DNA from: Roseovarius gaetbuli
GTDB taxonomy: Bacteria; Pseudomonadota; Alphaproteobacteria; Rhodobacterales; Rhodobacteraceae
DNA length: 64,000 nt
Direction of reading: 5' to 3'
Assembly (NCBI RefSeq): GCF_900172365.1
Contig: NZ_FWFJ01000008.1
Location: 1 to 64,000, forward strand
How positions within the stretch are numbered: the stretch's first letter is position 1; each line of letters begins with the position of its first letter. The notes beneath the pieces are model-generated. The model was given only the letters and a program-made list of their open reading frames with translations, ran no database searches and was not told the origin of the DNA. The translations under genes and the position numbers were made by a program. Below are positions 1-8,836 of the stretch, one piece after another.

Positions 1-127
1 CATAGGCTTTGAAATCGCCGAAGTATTTCGTGATCGCAGCCGTCAACGTCGTCTTGCCGTGGTCAACGTGACCAATGGTGCCGATGTTTACGTGCGGTTT
101 TGAGCGGTCAAACTTTGCCTTAGCCAT
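1..127 (-). CDS. tuf: Elongation factor Tu, N-terminal part (cut by window edge)
   Basis: The 42 visible codons give the EF-Tu N-terminus, beginning [20 protein letters not shown] and followed by the P-loop GHVDHGKTT of the GTPase domain. EF-Tu carries aminoacyl-tRNA to the ribosome in the cytoplasm. The start is the ATG read from 127 to 125. The gene runs leftward out of the window, so the rest of the G domain and domains 2 and 3 are not seen. The 131-bp spacer to the lipoprotein gene upstream should hold the promoter. Genomes of this group often have two tuf copies; which one this is cannot be told. Confidence 0.97.
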   Translation of the reverse strand, partial: MAKAKFDRSKPHVNIGTIGHVDHGKTTLTAAITKYFGDFKAY

Positions 128-258
128 ATTTCAGGGCGCCTTGTCAGTTGGGGGGCCCATCGGCCCGGTTATCTACTCCGCGCGCCGTTTATTGGGTTGC
201 GCGGGGAAAATCAAGCCCGACTTCGCCACCGAAGGCCCGGCCGGTCATCGCCTGAATG

Positions 259-921
259 CTACTCGGCGGCAGCCAGTGATTTGCCGTCACTTGTCTCGGC
301 TCCAGGCACCTCTTGCGCCGCGGCCGCGTCGGCCTCGGCAGGGGCAACCGGCGCGGGGCGGCTCTTGCCCTTGGCCGGCTTGCCGTCATCCTCAAACCAG
401 CCTTTGTCGTTGTTCTGATTCTGAAGCCAGTTCTGAATCTGCTTGGCGGCATTCCGGCTCAGGTTGAGCATCTGCCTTTCCTTGCTCTGGGTCAGGCCCG
501 AGCCAAGAAAGGTATTGCCGGAAATGCTTTCGACAACGGTCACCGTATGGGGCTTGGTGTTGAGCTTTTTGCCCGCCGCGTCATCCCAGGCCGTGACATT
601 CAGGATCAGCGCGGATTTCGGCGAGGCCACGATCGGCACCCCCGGAATCGCCAGGACATAGCCCTCGACACTGACCCCGATATGGTAAAGCTTGCCGCCG
701 TCATAGCGCCCGAAGCGATCCGACATCGCGGTGGTCATTGCCTCGATCCATTCCTCTTTGCTGGCCTCACGCGACGCGGGCCCCTTGGTCAGGTTCGGCG
801 CGACCACCACGTTATGGCCAAGATGGAAATTCCCCAGATAGGCCGGCGCCTCATCCAGGTCATTGGCATTGGTGCAGGCGGTGATCAGAACAAGCCCCAG
901 AAGGGCAAAAAGACGAGTCAT
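259..921 (-). CDS. Hypothetical lipoprotein
   Basis: The 220-residue product has a short basic start, a hydrophobic segment and a lipobox-like LITAC at about residues 13-17, so it is probably a lipoprotein anchored by Cys17. The body (about 25-180) has no motif I can name. The last about 40 residues are rich in Ala, Pro, Glu and Lys and look disordered. The reading frame stays open 24 codons further upstream, but the ATG at 921 places the signal peptide at the N-terminus and is preferred. It stands alone between tuf and the oppositely oriented P450 gene. Function unknown. Confidence 0.75.
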   Translation of the reverse strand: MTRLFALLGLVLITACTNANDLDEAPAYLGNFHLGHNVVVAPNLTKGPASREASKEEWIEAMTTAMSDRFGRYDGGKLYHIGVSVEGYVLAIPGVPIVASPKSALILNVTAWDDAAGKKLNTKPHTVTVVESISGNTFLGSGLTQSKERQMLNLSRNAAKQIQNWLQNQNNDKGWFEDDGKPAKGKSRPAPVAPAEADAAAAQEVPGAETSDGKSLAAAE

Positions 922-1038
922 CGGGCAATCCCCTGAAAATGGTGTTGCCGGTGGATACAGCAGCCGCCCGCCCTTCGCAATCATTTGCCCCAACGCCCCC
1001 CTGCCCCTATATCATGGGGACAAGCAGAAAGGTGCCCG

Positions 1039-2424
1039 ATGCAACCCGCAGCCCCCTCGCCCGCGACCAACGGCCACGCTCACGCACCGCCTGTTAAGGT
1101 GCCGCTGGTGACCGAACCGATGAACATTTTCGCCAGCCTCAAGGCGGCGCGCGCTAATGTCTTGTCGATCATTCCCGCCATCGCCACCCGTCAGCCGATG
1201 GTATCGGGGCGCACCGGCAAACGCTGGCACATGGTGATGGACCCGGATGCGATCCGCAGCATGCTGTTGGAAAACCTTGAAAATTACCCAAAGTCGCTGG
1301 TCACCAAGAACCTGCTGCGCCCGGCCATCGGCGAATCGCTTTTCATCGCCGAGGGCGCGCATTGGCGCTGGCAGAGGCGCACGGCGGCGCCGGTGTTTTC
1401 GCATCGCAACGTGATGGCGCTCGCCCCGACCATGACGGCGGCCGCCGAGCGATCCTGTGCGCGCATCACCGAGGCCGGGCCGCGCGCGGTGGACATGGCC
1501 GCCGACATGGTGCGCACCACATTCGACATCATTGCCGATGTCACCTTTTCCGACGATGGCACCTTTGACGCTGATGTCGTGCATCGCGGGATCGACGCCT
1601 ATATCTCGGATGCCGGCAAAATATCGCTGTTCGATATTCTCGGCCTGCCCGATTGGGTGCCGCGCCCGGGGCGGATCATGTCGGGGGGCAGTGTGTCGGC
1701 GATGAAGCGTGTCGCCGATGAGGCCGTCGAGGCGCGCCGCGCCCGTGGGCCAGAGGGCGTGCCCGACCTGCTCGACTTGTTGATCGCCGGCGAAGACCCC
1801 GAGACCAACCGCAAGATGGACACGGCCGAGCTGCGCGACAACCTGTTGACCTTTATCGTCGCGGGCCATGAAACCACCGCTTTGACGCTGGCCTGGTCGC
1901 TTTATCTTTGCGCCTATGATCAAGGCGTTCAGGACCGCGCCCGCGCCGAAGCGCAAAGCGTTTTGCAGGGTCGCGCCGCCACCGGCGAGGATGTGAGCAA
2001 GCTGCCTTATATCCGCCAGATCATCGACGAGGCCCTGCGGCTTTATCCGCCGGCCGGGATGATTTCACGCACCGCGCAGGTCGCCGATACCCTTTGTGGG
2101 CGCGAGGTGCGCCCCGGTGATACGGTGATCATCCCGATCTATGCGCTGCACCGCAATCACCTGCTCTGGGAGGACCCGGACAGCTTTCGCCCGGACCGTT
2201 TTGCCGATCGCAAGGCGGTGCCGCGCTATGCCTACCTGCCGTTCGGCGACGGGCCACGGATTTGCATCGGGGCAAGTTTTGCCCTGCAGGAGGCGGTGAT
2301 CATTCTGGCGACGCTGTTGTCGCGCTTTCGGTTCACGCCGGTGGCCGGGCGCGACCCGGAGCCGGTGATGATCCTGACGCTGCGTCCCGAAGGCGGTGTC
2401 TGGCTTGAGGCCGAGCCGGTTTGA
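1039..2424 (+). CDS. Cytochrome P450
   Basis: Haem-thiolate monooxygenase of 461 residues. Visible landmarks are the I-helix oxygen-activation motif AGHETT at 275-280, the K-helix ExxR (E331, R334), and the haem-binding loop FGDGPRICIG at 402-411 with axial Cys409. The ATG at 1039 follows an AGAAAGG ribosome-binding site; an in-frame ATG at 985 would add 18 Pro-rich residues and is less likely. No ferredoxin or reductase gene is adjacent, so redox partners must come from elsewhere. The substrate cannot be deduced from sequence. A short dispersed element lies directly downstream. Confidence 0.93.
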   Translation: MQPAAPSPATNGHAHAPPVKVPLVTEPMNIFASLKAARANVLSIIPAIATRQPMVSGRTGKRWHMVMDPDAIRSMLLENLENYPKSLVTKNLLRPAIGESLFIAEGAHWRWQRRTAAPVFSHRNVMALAPTMTAAAERSCARITEAGPRAVDMAADMVRTTFDIIADVTFSDDGTFDADVVHRGIDAYISDAGKISLFDILGLPDWVPRPGRIMSGGSVSAMKRVADEAVEARRARGPEGVPDLLDLLIAGEDPETNRKMDTAELRDNLLTFIVAGHETTALTLAWSLYLCAYDQGVQDRARAEAQSVLQGRAATGEDVSKLPYIRQIIDEALRLYPPAGMISRTAQVADTLCGREVRPGDTVIIPIYALHRNHLLWEDPDSFRPDRFADRKAVPRYAYLPFGDGPRICIGASFALQEAVIILATLLSRFRFTPVAGRDPEPVMILTLRPEGGVWLEAEPV

Positions 2425-2433
2425 CGCGCTCCG

Positions 2434-2464
2434 CGCGGGGAGTATTTATGGAACGATGAAAGCC
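2434..2464 (+). repeat. Dispersed GAGTATTT intergenic element, copy 1
   Basis: The spacer between the convergent P450 and hbd genes contains a GC-rich lead, GGGGAGTATTTATGGAACGA and then TGAAAGCC. Closely related sequence occurs in seven other places in the window (both strands), always in spacers and always beside the 3' end of at least one gene. Confidence 0.7.
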
Positions 2465-2474
2465 AGCGGGGGCG

Positions 2475-3350
2475 CTAGCGTGTCGGCACCGGGGTTTCGC
2501 CGCGATAGTCATAAAAGCCGCGCCCGGTCTTGCGCCCAAGCCAGCCGGCCTCGACATATTTGGTGAGCAAGGGACAGGGCCGGTATTTGGTATCGGCGAG
2601 CCCGTCGTGCAGCACGTTCATGATCGCAAGGCAGGTGTCCAGACCGATGAAATCGGCCAGCTCCAGCGGGCCCATCGGATGGTTGGCGCCAAGCTTGAGC
2701 GACTCGTCGATGGATTTGACGTTTCCGACGCCTTCATAGAGCGTATAGACCGCCTCGTTGATCATCGGCATCAGGATGCGGTTGACGATAAAGGCCGGGA
2801 AATCCTCGGCCGAGGCGGCGGTTTTGCCAAGCTTTTCAACCACCGCAAGGCAGGAATCGTAGGTTTCGCGATCGGTGGCAATGCCGCGAATAAGCTCGAC
2901 CAGTTGCATCACCGGGACCGGGTTCATGAAGTGGAAGCCCATGAATTTCTCGGGGCGGTCGGTGCGGCTTGCCAGCCGGGTGATCGAGATCGACGAGGTG
3001 TTCGAGGTCAGGATGGTATGGGGTTGAAGGTGGGGCAGCAACTCATCGAAAATCGCCTGCTTGACCGGCTCGCGTTCGGTCGCGGCCTCGATCACAAGAT
3101 CGGTTGCCCCAAGATCGGTCAGCGTCTGGGTGGTGGTGATCCGGGCCATGGCCGCTTCCATGTCGTCCTGGCTGATCTTTTCGCGGCTGACCTGGCGCTC
3201 GAGGTTCTTGCGAACCAGTGCGACGGCGCTTTGCAAAGCCTCGCCGCTGATGTCGTTGAGCAGCACATCATAGCCCGCAAGCGCCATCACATGGGCGATG
3301 CCATTGCCCATCTGCCCCGCGCCAACCACGCCGATTTTCGCAATATCCAT
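2475..3350 (-). CDS. hbd: 3-hydroxybutyryl-CoA dehydrogenase
   Basis: NAD(P)-dependent oxidation or reduction between (3S)-hydroxybutyryl-CoA and acetoacetyl-CoA, in the cytosol. The 291-residue protein has the Rossmann motif GAGQMG at 10-15, the NTSSISIT segment, and the GFHFMNPVPVM stretch containing the catalytic His, then the C-terminal helical domain. Length is typical of the family. The start at 3350 (MDIAKIG) fits the family; the frame is open 11 codons further. It lies near etfAB, and with mcd at 19.6 kb it fits short-chain acyl-CoA and ethylmalonyl-CoA metabolism. It reads toward the P450 gene. Confidence 0.93.
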   Translation of the reverse strand: MDIAKIGVVGAGQMGNGIAHVMALAGYDVLLNDISGEALQSAVALVRKNLERQVSREKISQDDMEAAMARITTTQTLTDLGATDLVIEAATEREPVKQAIFDELLPHLQPHTILTSNTSSISITRLASRTDRPEKFMGFHFMNPVPVMQLVELIRGIATDRETYDSCLAVVEKLGKTAASAEDFPAFIVNRILMPMINEAVYTLYEGVGNVKSIDESLKLGANHPMGPLELADFIGLDTCLAIMNVLHDGLADTKYRPCPLLTKYVEAGWLGRKTGRGFYDYRGETPVPTR

Positions 3351-3420
3351 CTGCCTGCCCCTGCCGTTGTTCGCCCCTAGCATAGGCCCCGTCCGGGGCA
3401 GGCTGCAAGAGCCGGAAACC

Positions 3421-3445
3421 GCTAAAAACAGGGGTTAATTTTAGC
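3421..3445. promoter_or_regulatory. Inverted repeat in hbd / DUF6473 divergent spacer
   Basis: GCTAAAA (3421-3427) and TTTTAGC (3439-3445) form a perfect 7-bp inverted repeat with 11 bases between, inside an AT-rich part of the 160-bp spacer between two divergently transcribed genes. It could be an operator or chance; no known regulator box is recognised. Confidence 0.3.
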
Positions 3446-3510
3446 TTTAGGGATTTCTCAACGGAAATGCGCGAATCCTGTTCCCGGGTGAGTTAAAAAT
3501 GGGGGGCGTT

Positions 3511-4344
3511 ATGGCCTTTGAACGGATGGGGCGGCAGCCCCTTGACTATATGCCTGTGCGCTATGGGACATCAAAACTGCTGTTTCGTGGGCCGCAACAG
3601 GTCTTGAGCGCCGAATACGTGGCCTGTCTTGGCGGCACGGAAACCTACGGCAAATTCATTGATCGGCCCTATCCCGATCTGCTGGAACGGCAATTGGGCA
3701 TGGCCTGTGTCAACTTCGGCTGGGCCAATGCCGGGGTCGATGCGTTTTTAAAGGATGACGGGCTTATCGACCTGGCGCGGGATGCAGAGGCCGTGGTGCT
3801 TCAAATCCCCTGCGCAATGAACCTGACCAATCCGTTTTACCGGGTACATCCGCGCCGCAATGACCGGTTTTTACAGGCAACGGATCGCATGCGGCGGCTT
3901 TATCCCGAGGTGGATTTTACCGAATTCCACTTTACCCGCCACATGATGGCGCGGCTGAACCAGATTGCGCCGGAACGCTTTGCGGTGCTGCGCGAAGCGC
4001 TGCAAGACACCTGGGTCGAGCGCATGGAGCAGTTGTTGGAACGCATTGAGCGACCCGCTGTGTTGCTCTGGTTCTCTGGTCACAAACCCGGGCGTGGCGA
4101 TGGCCCCGCCGATATCGCCAATGATCCGGCCTTTGTCAGCCGTGCCATGCTCAACAAGGTTGCCAAGCACGCCGCGCGTCTGGTTGAGGTGGTCATAAGT
4201 CGCGCCGCCCGCGAACAGGGCACGCGTGGCATGCGCTTTGCCGCGATGGAAGAAACCGTCGCCGCAGAGCTACCGGGTCTGCTGGCCCATGCCCAGGTCT
4301 CCAAGGCGCTTTTGCCGGTGCTGACCGAGGTTTTGACCGCCTAG
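3511..4344 (+). CDS. DUF6473-type conserved protein
   Basis: This 277-residue protein resembles a family widespread in Rhodobacteraceae (DUF6473) and without a known function. It has a conserved opening (ERMGRQPLDYMPVRYGTSKL), a GGTETYGKF motif near residue 50, and a segment LLWFSGHKPG near 190, suggestive of an SGNH-like alpha/beta fold; that last point is inference. There is no signal peptide or membrane helix. I chose the ATG at 3511 because GGGGGGCG precedes it and family members begin this way; an ATG at 3499 is in frame. It is monocistronic and convergent with etfA. Confidence 0.75.
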   Translation: MAFERMGRQPLDYMPVRYGTSKLLFRGPQQVLSAEYVACLGGTETYGKFIDRPYPDLLERQLGMACVNFGWANAGVDAFLKDDGLIDLARDAEAVVLQIPCAMNLTNPFYRVHPRRNDRFLQATDRMRRLYPEVDFTEFHFTRHMMARLNQIAPERFAVLREALQDTWVERMEQLLERIERPAVLLWFSGHKPGRGDGPADIANDPAFVSRAMLNKVAKHAARLVEVVISRAAREQGTRGMRFAAMEETVAAELPGLLAHAQVSKALLPVLTEVLTA

Positions 4345-4354
4345 GCGCAGACAG

Positions 4355-4390
4355 AAAAAAGGCCCGCGCACGACATTTGCGCGGGCCGTT
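4355..4390 (-). terminator. Rho-independent terminator of etfBA
   Basis: GGCCCGCGCA (4361-4370) pairs perfectly with TGCGCGGGCC (4378-4387) around a 7-base loop. The run AAAAAA at 4355-4360 becomes a U tract when read from the minus strand, so it terminates etfA transcription. It lies between convergent genes. Confidence 0.85.
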
Positions 4391-4414
4391 CCAATTCAAA
4401 CGGCGAGACCTCGA

Positions 4415-5341
4415 TCAGAGCTTTTCAACAAGCTCCGGGACGGCAGTGAAGAGATCGGCGACAAGCCCGAAATCGGCAACCTGAAAGATCGGCGCCTCTT
4501 CGTCCTTGTTGATCGCAACGATGATCTTGCTGTCTTTCATGCCCGCCAGGTGCTGGATCGCGCCGGAGATGCCGACCGCGACATAGAGGTTCGGCGCGAC
4601 GACCTTGCCGGTCTGACCAACCTGCCAATCGTTCGGCGCATAGCCCGAATCGACCGCGGCGCGGCTTGCGCCGACAGCGGCACCAAGCTTGTCCGCGAGG
4701 CTTTCGATCAGCGCGAAGTCGTCCTTGGAGCCGACACCACGACCGCCCGAAACCACGACACCCGCCGAGGTAAGCTCGGGGCGATCGGAGGCCGCGACCT
4801 TGTCCTCGACCCATTCCGAGAGGCCCGGATTGGCAGCCGCCGAAATGGTCTCGATCGGGGCAGCGCCCTGTTCGCCGGCGGCGTCAAAGGTCGATGTGCG
4901 AAACGAGATGACCTTCTTGGCATCGCGCGACTTCACGGTCTGGATGGCGTTACCGGCGTAAATCGGCCGCTCGAAGGTGTCGGCATCGACAACGCCAGAG
5001 GCATCCGAAATCACCATCACATCCAAAAGCGCCGCCACGCGCGGCAGCACGTTCTTGGCGTCGGTCGTGGCCGGGGCAACGATGTGGCTGTAATCGCCAG
5101 CAAGGCTGACGATAAGCGCCGCGGTGGGTTCCGCCAAACGGTGCCCAAGCGAGGCATCCTCGGCAACCAAAACCTTGGAAACGCCCGCGATTTTCGCCGC
5201 GCCTTCACCAGCAGCCGCAGCGGATGCACCGCAGCACAACACGGTGACATCGCCCAATTTCGCGGCCGCCGTCACGGCCTTGGCGGTGGCGTCGATCGAC
5301 AGTTCACCATCGGTGACTTCTGCGAGAAGTAGAACAGACAT
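4415..5341 (-). CDS. etfA: Electron transfer flavoprotein alpha subunit
   Basis: Large FAD-binding subunit (308 residues) of the soluble ETF heterodimer, which takes electrons from acyl-CoA dehydrogenases (probably including Mcd encoded at 19.6 kb) and passes them to ETF:ubiquinone oxidoreductase. The C-terminal FAD domain is intact: [11 protein letters not shown] near 199, then [20 protein letters not shown] and the [12 protein letters not shown] signature near 265. Its ATG overlaps the etfB stop (TAATG), giving tight translational coupling. A strong terminator follows. Confidence 0.97.
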   Translation of the reverse strand: MSVLLLAEVTDGELSIDATAKAVTAAAKLGDVTVLCCGASAAAAGEGAAKIAGVSKVLVAEDASLGHRLAEPTAALIVSLAGDYSHIVAPATTDAKNVLPRVAALLDVMVISDASGVVDADTFERPIYAGNAIQTVKSRDAKKVISFRTSTFDAAGEQGAAPIETISAAANPGLSEWVEDKVAASDRPELTSAGVVVSGGRGVGSKDDFALIESLADKLGAAVGASRAAVDSGYAPNDWQVGQTGKVVAPNLYVAVGISGAIQHLAGMKDSKIIVAINKDEEAPIFQVADFGLVADLFTAVPELVEKL

Positions 5342-6099
5342 TACACAGCCCCCGCTTCTTTGAGTTTGGCAACAAGCTCGTCCACCGAGCCGACGATGAT
5401 CCCCGCCGCGCGGCTTTCGGGCTCTGACGTGCCGGTGATTTCAAGGCGCGGCGTGACATCGACGCCGTAATCGGCGGCGGTTTTCTCGTCCAGCGGCTTT
5501 TTCTTGGCCTTCATGATGTTGGGAAGGCTCGCATAGCGCGGCTCGTTGAGGCGCAGATCGACCGACACGATGGTCGGCATGGTGACCTTGATGGTCTGAA
5601 GACCGCCGTCAACTTCGCGGGTCACAACGGCGCTGTCACCGTCGATATCAAGCTTGGAGGCAAAGGTTGCCTGGCTCCAGCCCAGAAGCGCCGAGAGCAT
5701 CTGGCCGGTGGCGTTCATGTCGTTATCGATCGCCTGCTTGCCGCAGAGCACGACGCCGGGCTGTTCCTCGTCGATCACCGCCTTGAGGATCTTGGCCACG
5801 GCCAAAGGCTCGATATCGGTGTGAACGTCATCCGCCGCAATCACCAGAATGGCGCGATCCGCGCCCATCGCCAGGGCGGTGCGCAGCGTTTCCTGGGCCT
5901 GCTTGACACCGATCGAAACGGCGATCACCTCATCGGCCTTGCCGGCCTCTTTCAGGCGGATGGCCTCTTCAACGGCGATCTCGTCAAACGGGTTCATCGA
6001 CATTTTGACATTGGCTAGATCGACACCGCTGCCGTCCGCCTTGACGCGGACCTTAACGTTATAATCGATCACGCGTTTGACAGGTACGAGCACCTTCAT
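5341..6099 (-). CDS. etfB: Electron transfer flavoprotein beta subunit
   Basis: Small ETF subunit (252 residues) with the typical opening [20 protein letters not shown], the AMP-binding domain and the ETF beta signature region around [20 protein letters not shown] (residues about 183-202), which contains the loop that recognises acyl-CoA dehydrogenases. First gene of the etfB-etfA operon. Two ATGs compete: 6099 (family-typical MKV) and 6105 (MPMKV). GGGAG lies about 11 bases before 6099 and 5 before 6105, so the choice is not certain. Confidence 0.95.
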   Translation of the reverse strand: MKVLVPVKRVIDYNVKVRVKADGSGVDLANVKMSMNPFDEIAVEEAIRLKEAGKADEVIAVSIGVKQAQETLRTALAMGADRAILVIAADDVHTDIEPLAVAKILKAVIDEEQPGVVLCGKQAIDNDMNATGQMLSALLGWSQATFASKLDIDGDSAVVTREVDGGLQTIKVTMPTIVSVDLRLNEPRYASLPNIMKAKKKPLDEKTAADYGVDVTPRLEITGTSEPESRAAGIIVGSVDELVAKLKEAGAV

Positions 6100-6241
6100 T
6101 GGCATGGTCTCCCTCAGAATGATGAAGAGCCGACGACTCTTCGGTAAAGCTATCTTGCGCGTTGATACCGAGTCTGGCGCAGGTGAAACAGGGCAAAATC
6201 GTCACGTTAGCGTCTCGCGACGTCGCGTTTCCGGTTTTGAG

Positions 6242-6256
6242 CGCAAGAATCTTGCG
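6242..6256. promoter_or_regulatory. 15-bp palindrome upstream of etfBA
   Basis: CGCAAGA-A-TCTTGCG is a perfect inverted repeat with a one-base centre, about 143 bp upstream of etfB and 31 bp past the end of the adenosyltransferase gene. It could be an operator for etfBA. It has no U tract and too small a loop for a terminator. No known consensus is assigned. Confidence 0.35.
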
Positions 6257-6286
6257 AGAGTGTTTCAGAGCGCTGCCTTGGCGTGT

Positions 6287-6859
6287 TTATCGGTTCGCGC
6301 CCGGAATCCACAAAACATCGTCTTTGCCGCCGTCATTGGCCATGCGCGAGGCGACAAAGAACCAGTCGCTCAGGCGGTTGAGGTATTTCACCGCCGCCTC
6401 ATTCACCTGTTCGATTGTGGCCAATTCCACCGTCAGACGCTCGGCCCGGCGCGACACGGTGCGACAGAGATGCAAATGCGCCGCAAGCGCCGATCCGCCC
6501 GGCAGAATGAAGCTGCGCAGCGGTTCAAGATGCTTGTTCATCGCGTCGATTTCGGCCTCAAGCCGGTCCACCTGGCTCGCCGCCATGCGCAGCGGCGGGT
6601 ATTCTGATTCTGCGTCCTTTTCCATATCCGGGCGGCACAGATCGGCGCCGAGATCGAAAAGGTCGTTCTGAATGCGCGCAAGCGCCTCATCGGTCTCGCC
6701 CTCGGCGGCAAGCCGGGCAAGGCCCACGGTCGCGTTGACCTCATCCACAGTGCCATAGGCGGTGACGCGCGCCGAATGCTTGGCCACCCGCGAGCCATTG
6801 CCAAGCGCGGTTTCCCCGGCATCGCCGGTGCGCGTGTAAATTTTATTCAATACGACCAT
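6287..6859 (-). CDS. PduO-type cob(I)alamin adenosyltransferase
   Basis: Transfers the adenosyl group of ATP to cob(I)alamin, forming coenzyme B12. The 190-residue protein has the ATP-binding start YTRTGDAGETALGNGSRV (residues 8-25), the RVTAYGTVDEVNA segment, and the C-terminal SRRAER motif typical of the PduO/MMAB family. The product is the cofactor of methylmalonyl-CoA and ethylmalonyl-CoA mutases, which links it to the cobalamin block at 45-52 kb and to mcd. It starts 4 bases after the HIG1 gene ends, so the two are probably cotranscribed. Confidence 0.93.
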   Translation of the reverse strand: MVVLNKIYTRTGDAGETALGNGSRVAKHSARVTAYGTVDEVNATVGLARLAAEGETDEALARIQNDLFDLGADLCRPDMEKDAESEYPPLRMAASQVDRLEAEIDAMNKHLEPLRSFILPGGSALAAHLHLCRTVSRRAERLTVELATIEQVNEAAVKYLNRLSDWFFVASRMANDGGKDDVLWIPGANR

Positions 6860-6863
6860 TAGG

Positions 6864-7070
6864 TTAGCCCCCCTGCCTGCGGAAATAGACGAAAATCAGG
6901 ATAAGTACGATGGCAACGGCCTGCGCGATAAGGCGCCATTGCATGAATTTATTCGACCGTTTGGCGTTCTCGACCCCCTCTTTGCCAAAGGTGCTTATAC
7001 CGCGGATCAGGATCACCGCGACGGCAATACAGGCAACAGCCACGAGGATAAAAAGCGGGTCTTGCAGCAT
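6864..7070 (-). CDS. HIG1-domain twin-transmembrane protein
   Basis: Small membrane protein of 68 residues with two hydrophobic helices (about 5-23 and 48-63) joined by a basic loop. The loop sequence NKFMQWRLIAQ matches the HIG1 (hypoxia-induced) domain. HIG1 proteins associate with cytochrome c oxidase in mitochondria and some alphaproteobacteria; a role in this organism's respiratory chain is inference. Located 4 bases upstream of the adenosyltransferase, the second gene of the pair. Confidence 0.85.
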   Translation of the reverse strand: MLQDPLFILVAVACIAVAVILIRGISTFGKEGVENAKRSNKFMQWRLIAQAVAIVLILIFVYFRRQGG

Positions 7071-7190
7071 GAGATCGTCCTTTCCGAGTCGGCCCTAAGG
7101 GCCACATGTAGGCGGGCCGGGGCAAAAAGCGAAAGGGAAAACATGACGCAGCCCCAATGCGCGACCGGCACGCAAGAGCCGGACAAGCCC

Positions 7191-8018
7191 CTAGCCCTTG
7201 CTTGTGACCCAATCAAGCGTCCGCGCGGACAGGATGCGACGCAGCGTGCCCATCAAATACGTCGGGGTGGTCACATAATAGCGCGGCTTCGGGCGCCGGG
7301 CCTCAAGCGCACGCACAAGCACCTTGGTCACCGCCGAGGCGGGCCATTGCGGCCCCTTGCTGCTGCCCTTGTAAAGCTGGTCCAGAAGGGTGGCGCGATA
7401 TTCCTCGACCCTCGCGGAATTCTCCCAATCCACCCATTTCTCGAATTGCTTGATCGCATTGGCGCGAAACGGCGTGTCGATCGGGCCGGGATCAATGATC
7501 GAGACATGAATGCCCGTCCCCTGAAGCTCCATGCGCATCGCATCGCTCATCCCCTCAAGGGCAAACTTGGTCGCCACATAGGCCCCGCGCCATTTCATCG
7601 CCACAAGCCCCAGAACCGACGAGCATTGCACAATCCGCCCCGCCCCTTGGGCGCGCATCACCGGGATCACCCGACGTGTCAGATCATGCCAGCCGATGAA
7701 ATTGGCCTGAAAGATCGCGCGCATCGCCGCAGTCGGGATATCCTCAACCGGTCCGGCAATCGCATAGGCACCGTTGTTGAACAGCGCATCAAGCCGCCCG
7801 CCGGTCGCCTCAAGCACCTCTGCAAGGCCCGCCTCGATGCTCGCCTCGTCCTCATAGTCGATCCTCGGGCTGTCGAATCCCTCATCGCGCAGGCGTGCGC
7901 AATCGGCCTCTTTGCGGCAAGAGGCAAACACCCGCCAGCCAAGCGCCCGAAGCGCGTGGGCCGCGTCATATCCGATGCCCGTCGAGCAGCCAGTGATCAA
8001 AATGGTTTTTTCAGTCAT
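7191..8018 (-). CDS. SDR-family oxidoreductase
   Basis: Short-chain dehydrogenase of 275 residues. The N-terminal cofactor motif TGCSTGIG is at 9-16, the NNGA segment follows, then the catalytic Ser in VQCSSVLG and the YxxxK in GAYVATKFALEG. The C-terminus is longer than in minimal 250-residue SDRs and ends with a basic region, as in SDRs acting on lipids or retinol-like substrates; the substrate is not predictable. It starts 38 bases downstream of the SH3 gene and is probably in the same transcription unit. Confidence 0.9.
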   Translation of the reverse strand: MTEKTILITGCSTGIGYDAAHALRALGWRVFASCRKEADCARLRDEGFDSPRIDYEDEASIEAGLAEVLEATGGRLDALFNNGAYAIAGPVEDIPTAAMRAIFQANFIGWHDLTRRVIPVMRAQGAGRIVQCSSVLGLVAMKWRGAYVATKFALEGMSDAMRMELQGTGIHVSIIDPGPIDTPFRANAIKQFEKWVDWENSARVEEYRATLLDQLYKGSSKGPQWPASAVTKVLVRALEARRPKPRYYVTTPTYLMGTLRRILSARTLDWVTSKG

Positions 8019-8055
8019 GGCGCCGTTCTGACCTGCGCCGCCAGTCGATGCAAGC

Positions 8056-8673
8056 CTAGTTTGCCGCCGTCAAAAGCCGATCCGCCATCCAGCCGATCCG
8101 CCCGGTCTCCGGCACCTTGAGCTTGATCCAGCCATCGCCGGAATCGCGCAACACGATCACCTCGGTGCCGCGTGTCAACTGTCCGACCCGGCCATAATTG
8201 GTGCCGGGGCCAGTGCGCATGTTCACCTTGGTTCCGGCCACTTCGCGGATATCGCGGCTTTGCGCCAGGCTGTCCTGCGCGGTCTCGACCTGCTCTGCAG
8301 CAGCGTCAAGCTCGGGGGTTTCCGGCACTGCGGCAGGCGCGGCCTTGACCGTCGGCACGTTGATCACGGCGGCGACCTGCGCCGTCGGCATGGCCTCGGC
8401 AGAGGCCAGCGTGACGGCGACGCGTTTGCCGACCGTCAGGCCAAGATCACTCAATGAGGTGATGGTTCGCGTCACGGATGTATCGGGCGCAACGGCACCA
8501 TCTTGCGCCAGCTCGATCACATTGACGCGCAACGGGCGCGGCTTGGGCCGCTGATTGTCAAGAACCGCGCGCGCCTGAATAGAATTGGCGCTCGGGCGGT
8601 AATCACTCCCGCCGCTCAGCACGTAAAAAGACCAGCCGAGAAAAGCAAAACTCACAACAATTAGGCGCCACAT
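8056..8673 (-). CDS. SH3-domain envelope protein
   Basis: The 205-residue product has an N-terminal hydrophobic helix (residues 2-19, signal anchor or signal peptide), a long low-complexity middle rich in Ala, Val, Thr and Pro, and a bacterial SH3 domain at about 142-203. The domain core is the NMRTGPGTNYGRVGQLTRG motif, and WMADRLL closes the fold. Such domains bind peptidoglycan or serve as envelope interaction modules. No catalytic domain is attached. Its neighbour downstream is the SDR gene. Confidence 0.85.
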   Translation of the reverse strand: MWRLIVVSFAFLGWSFYVLSGGSDYRPSANSIQARAVLDNQRPKPRPLRVNVIELAQDGAVAPDTSVTRTITSLSDLGLTVGKRVAVTLASAEAMPTAQVAAVINVPTVKAAPAAVPETPELDAAAEQVETAQDSLAQSRDIREVAGTKVNMRTGPGTNYGRVGQLTRGTEVIVLRDSGDGWIKLKVPETGRIGWMADRLLTAAN

Positions 8674-8836
8674 CGCGCATCCCCCACATAACCCACAAAA
8701 TTTATCTAAATGCTTGGCAGCTACGGATCATAATATACGATTCGCGCCTGCCGTTCAGGGGGAAATCCGAAAACTTTCGCGCGCTGTGGTTTCTATGTGC
8801 TTTACGCGGATTTGCACGGCGGTTATCACCGCATCT

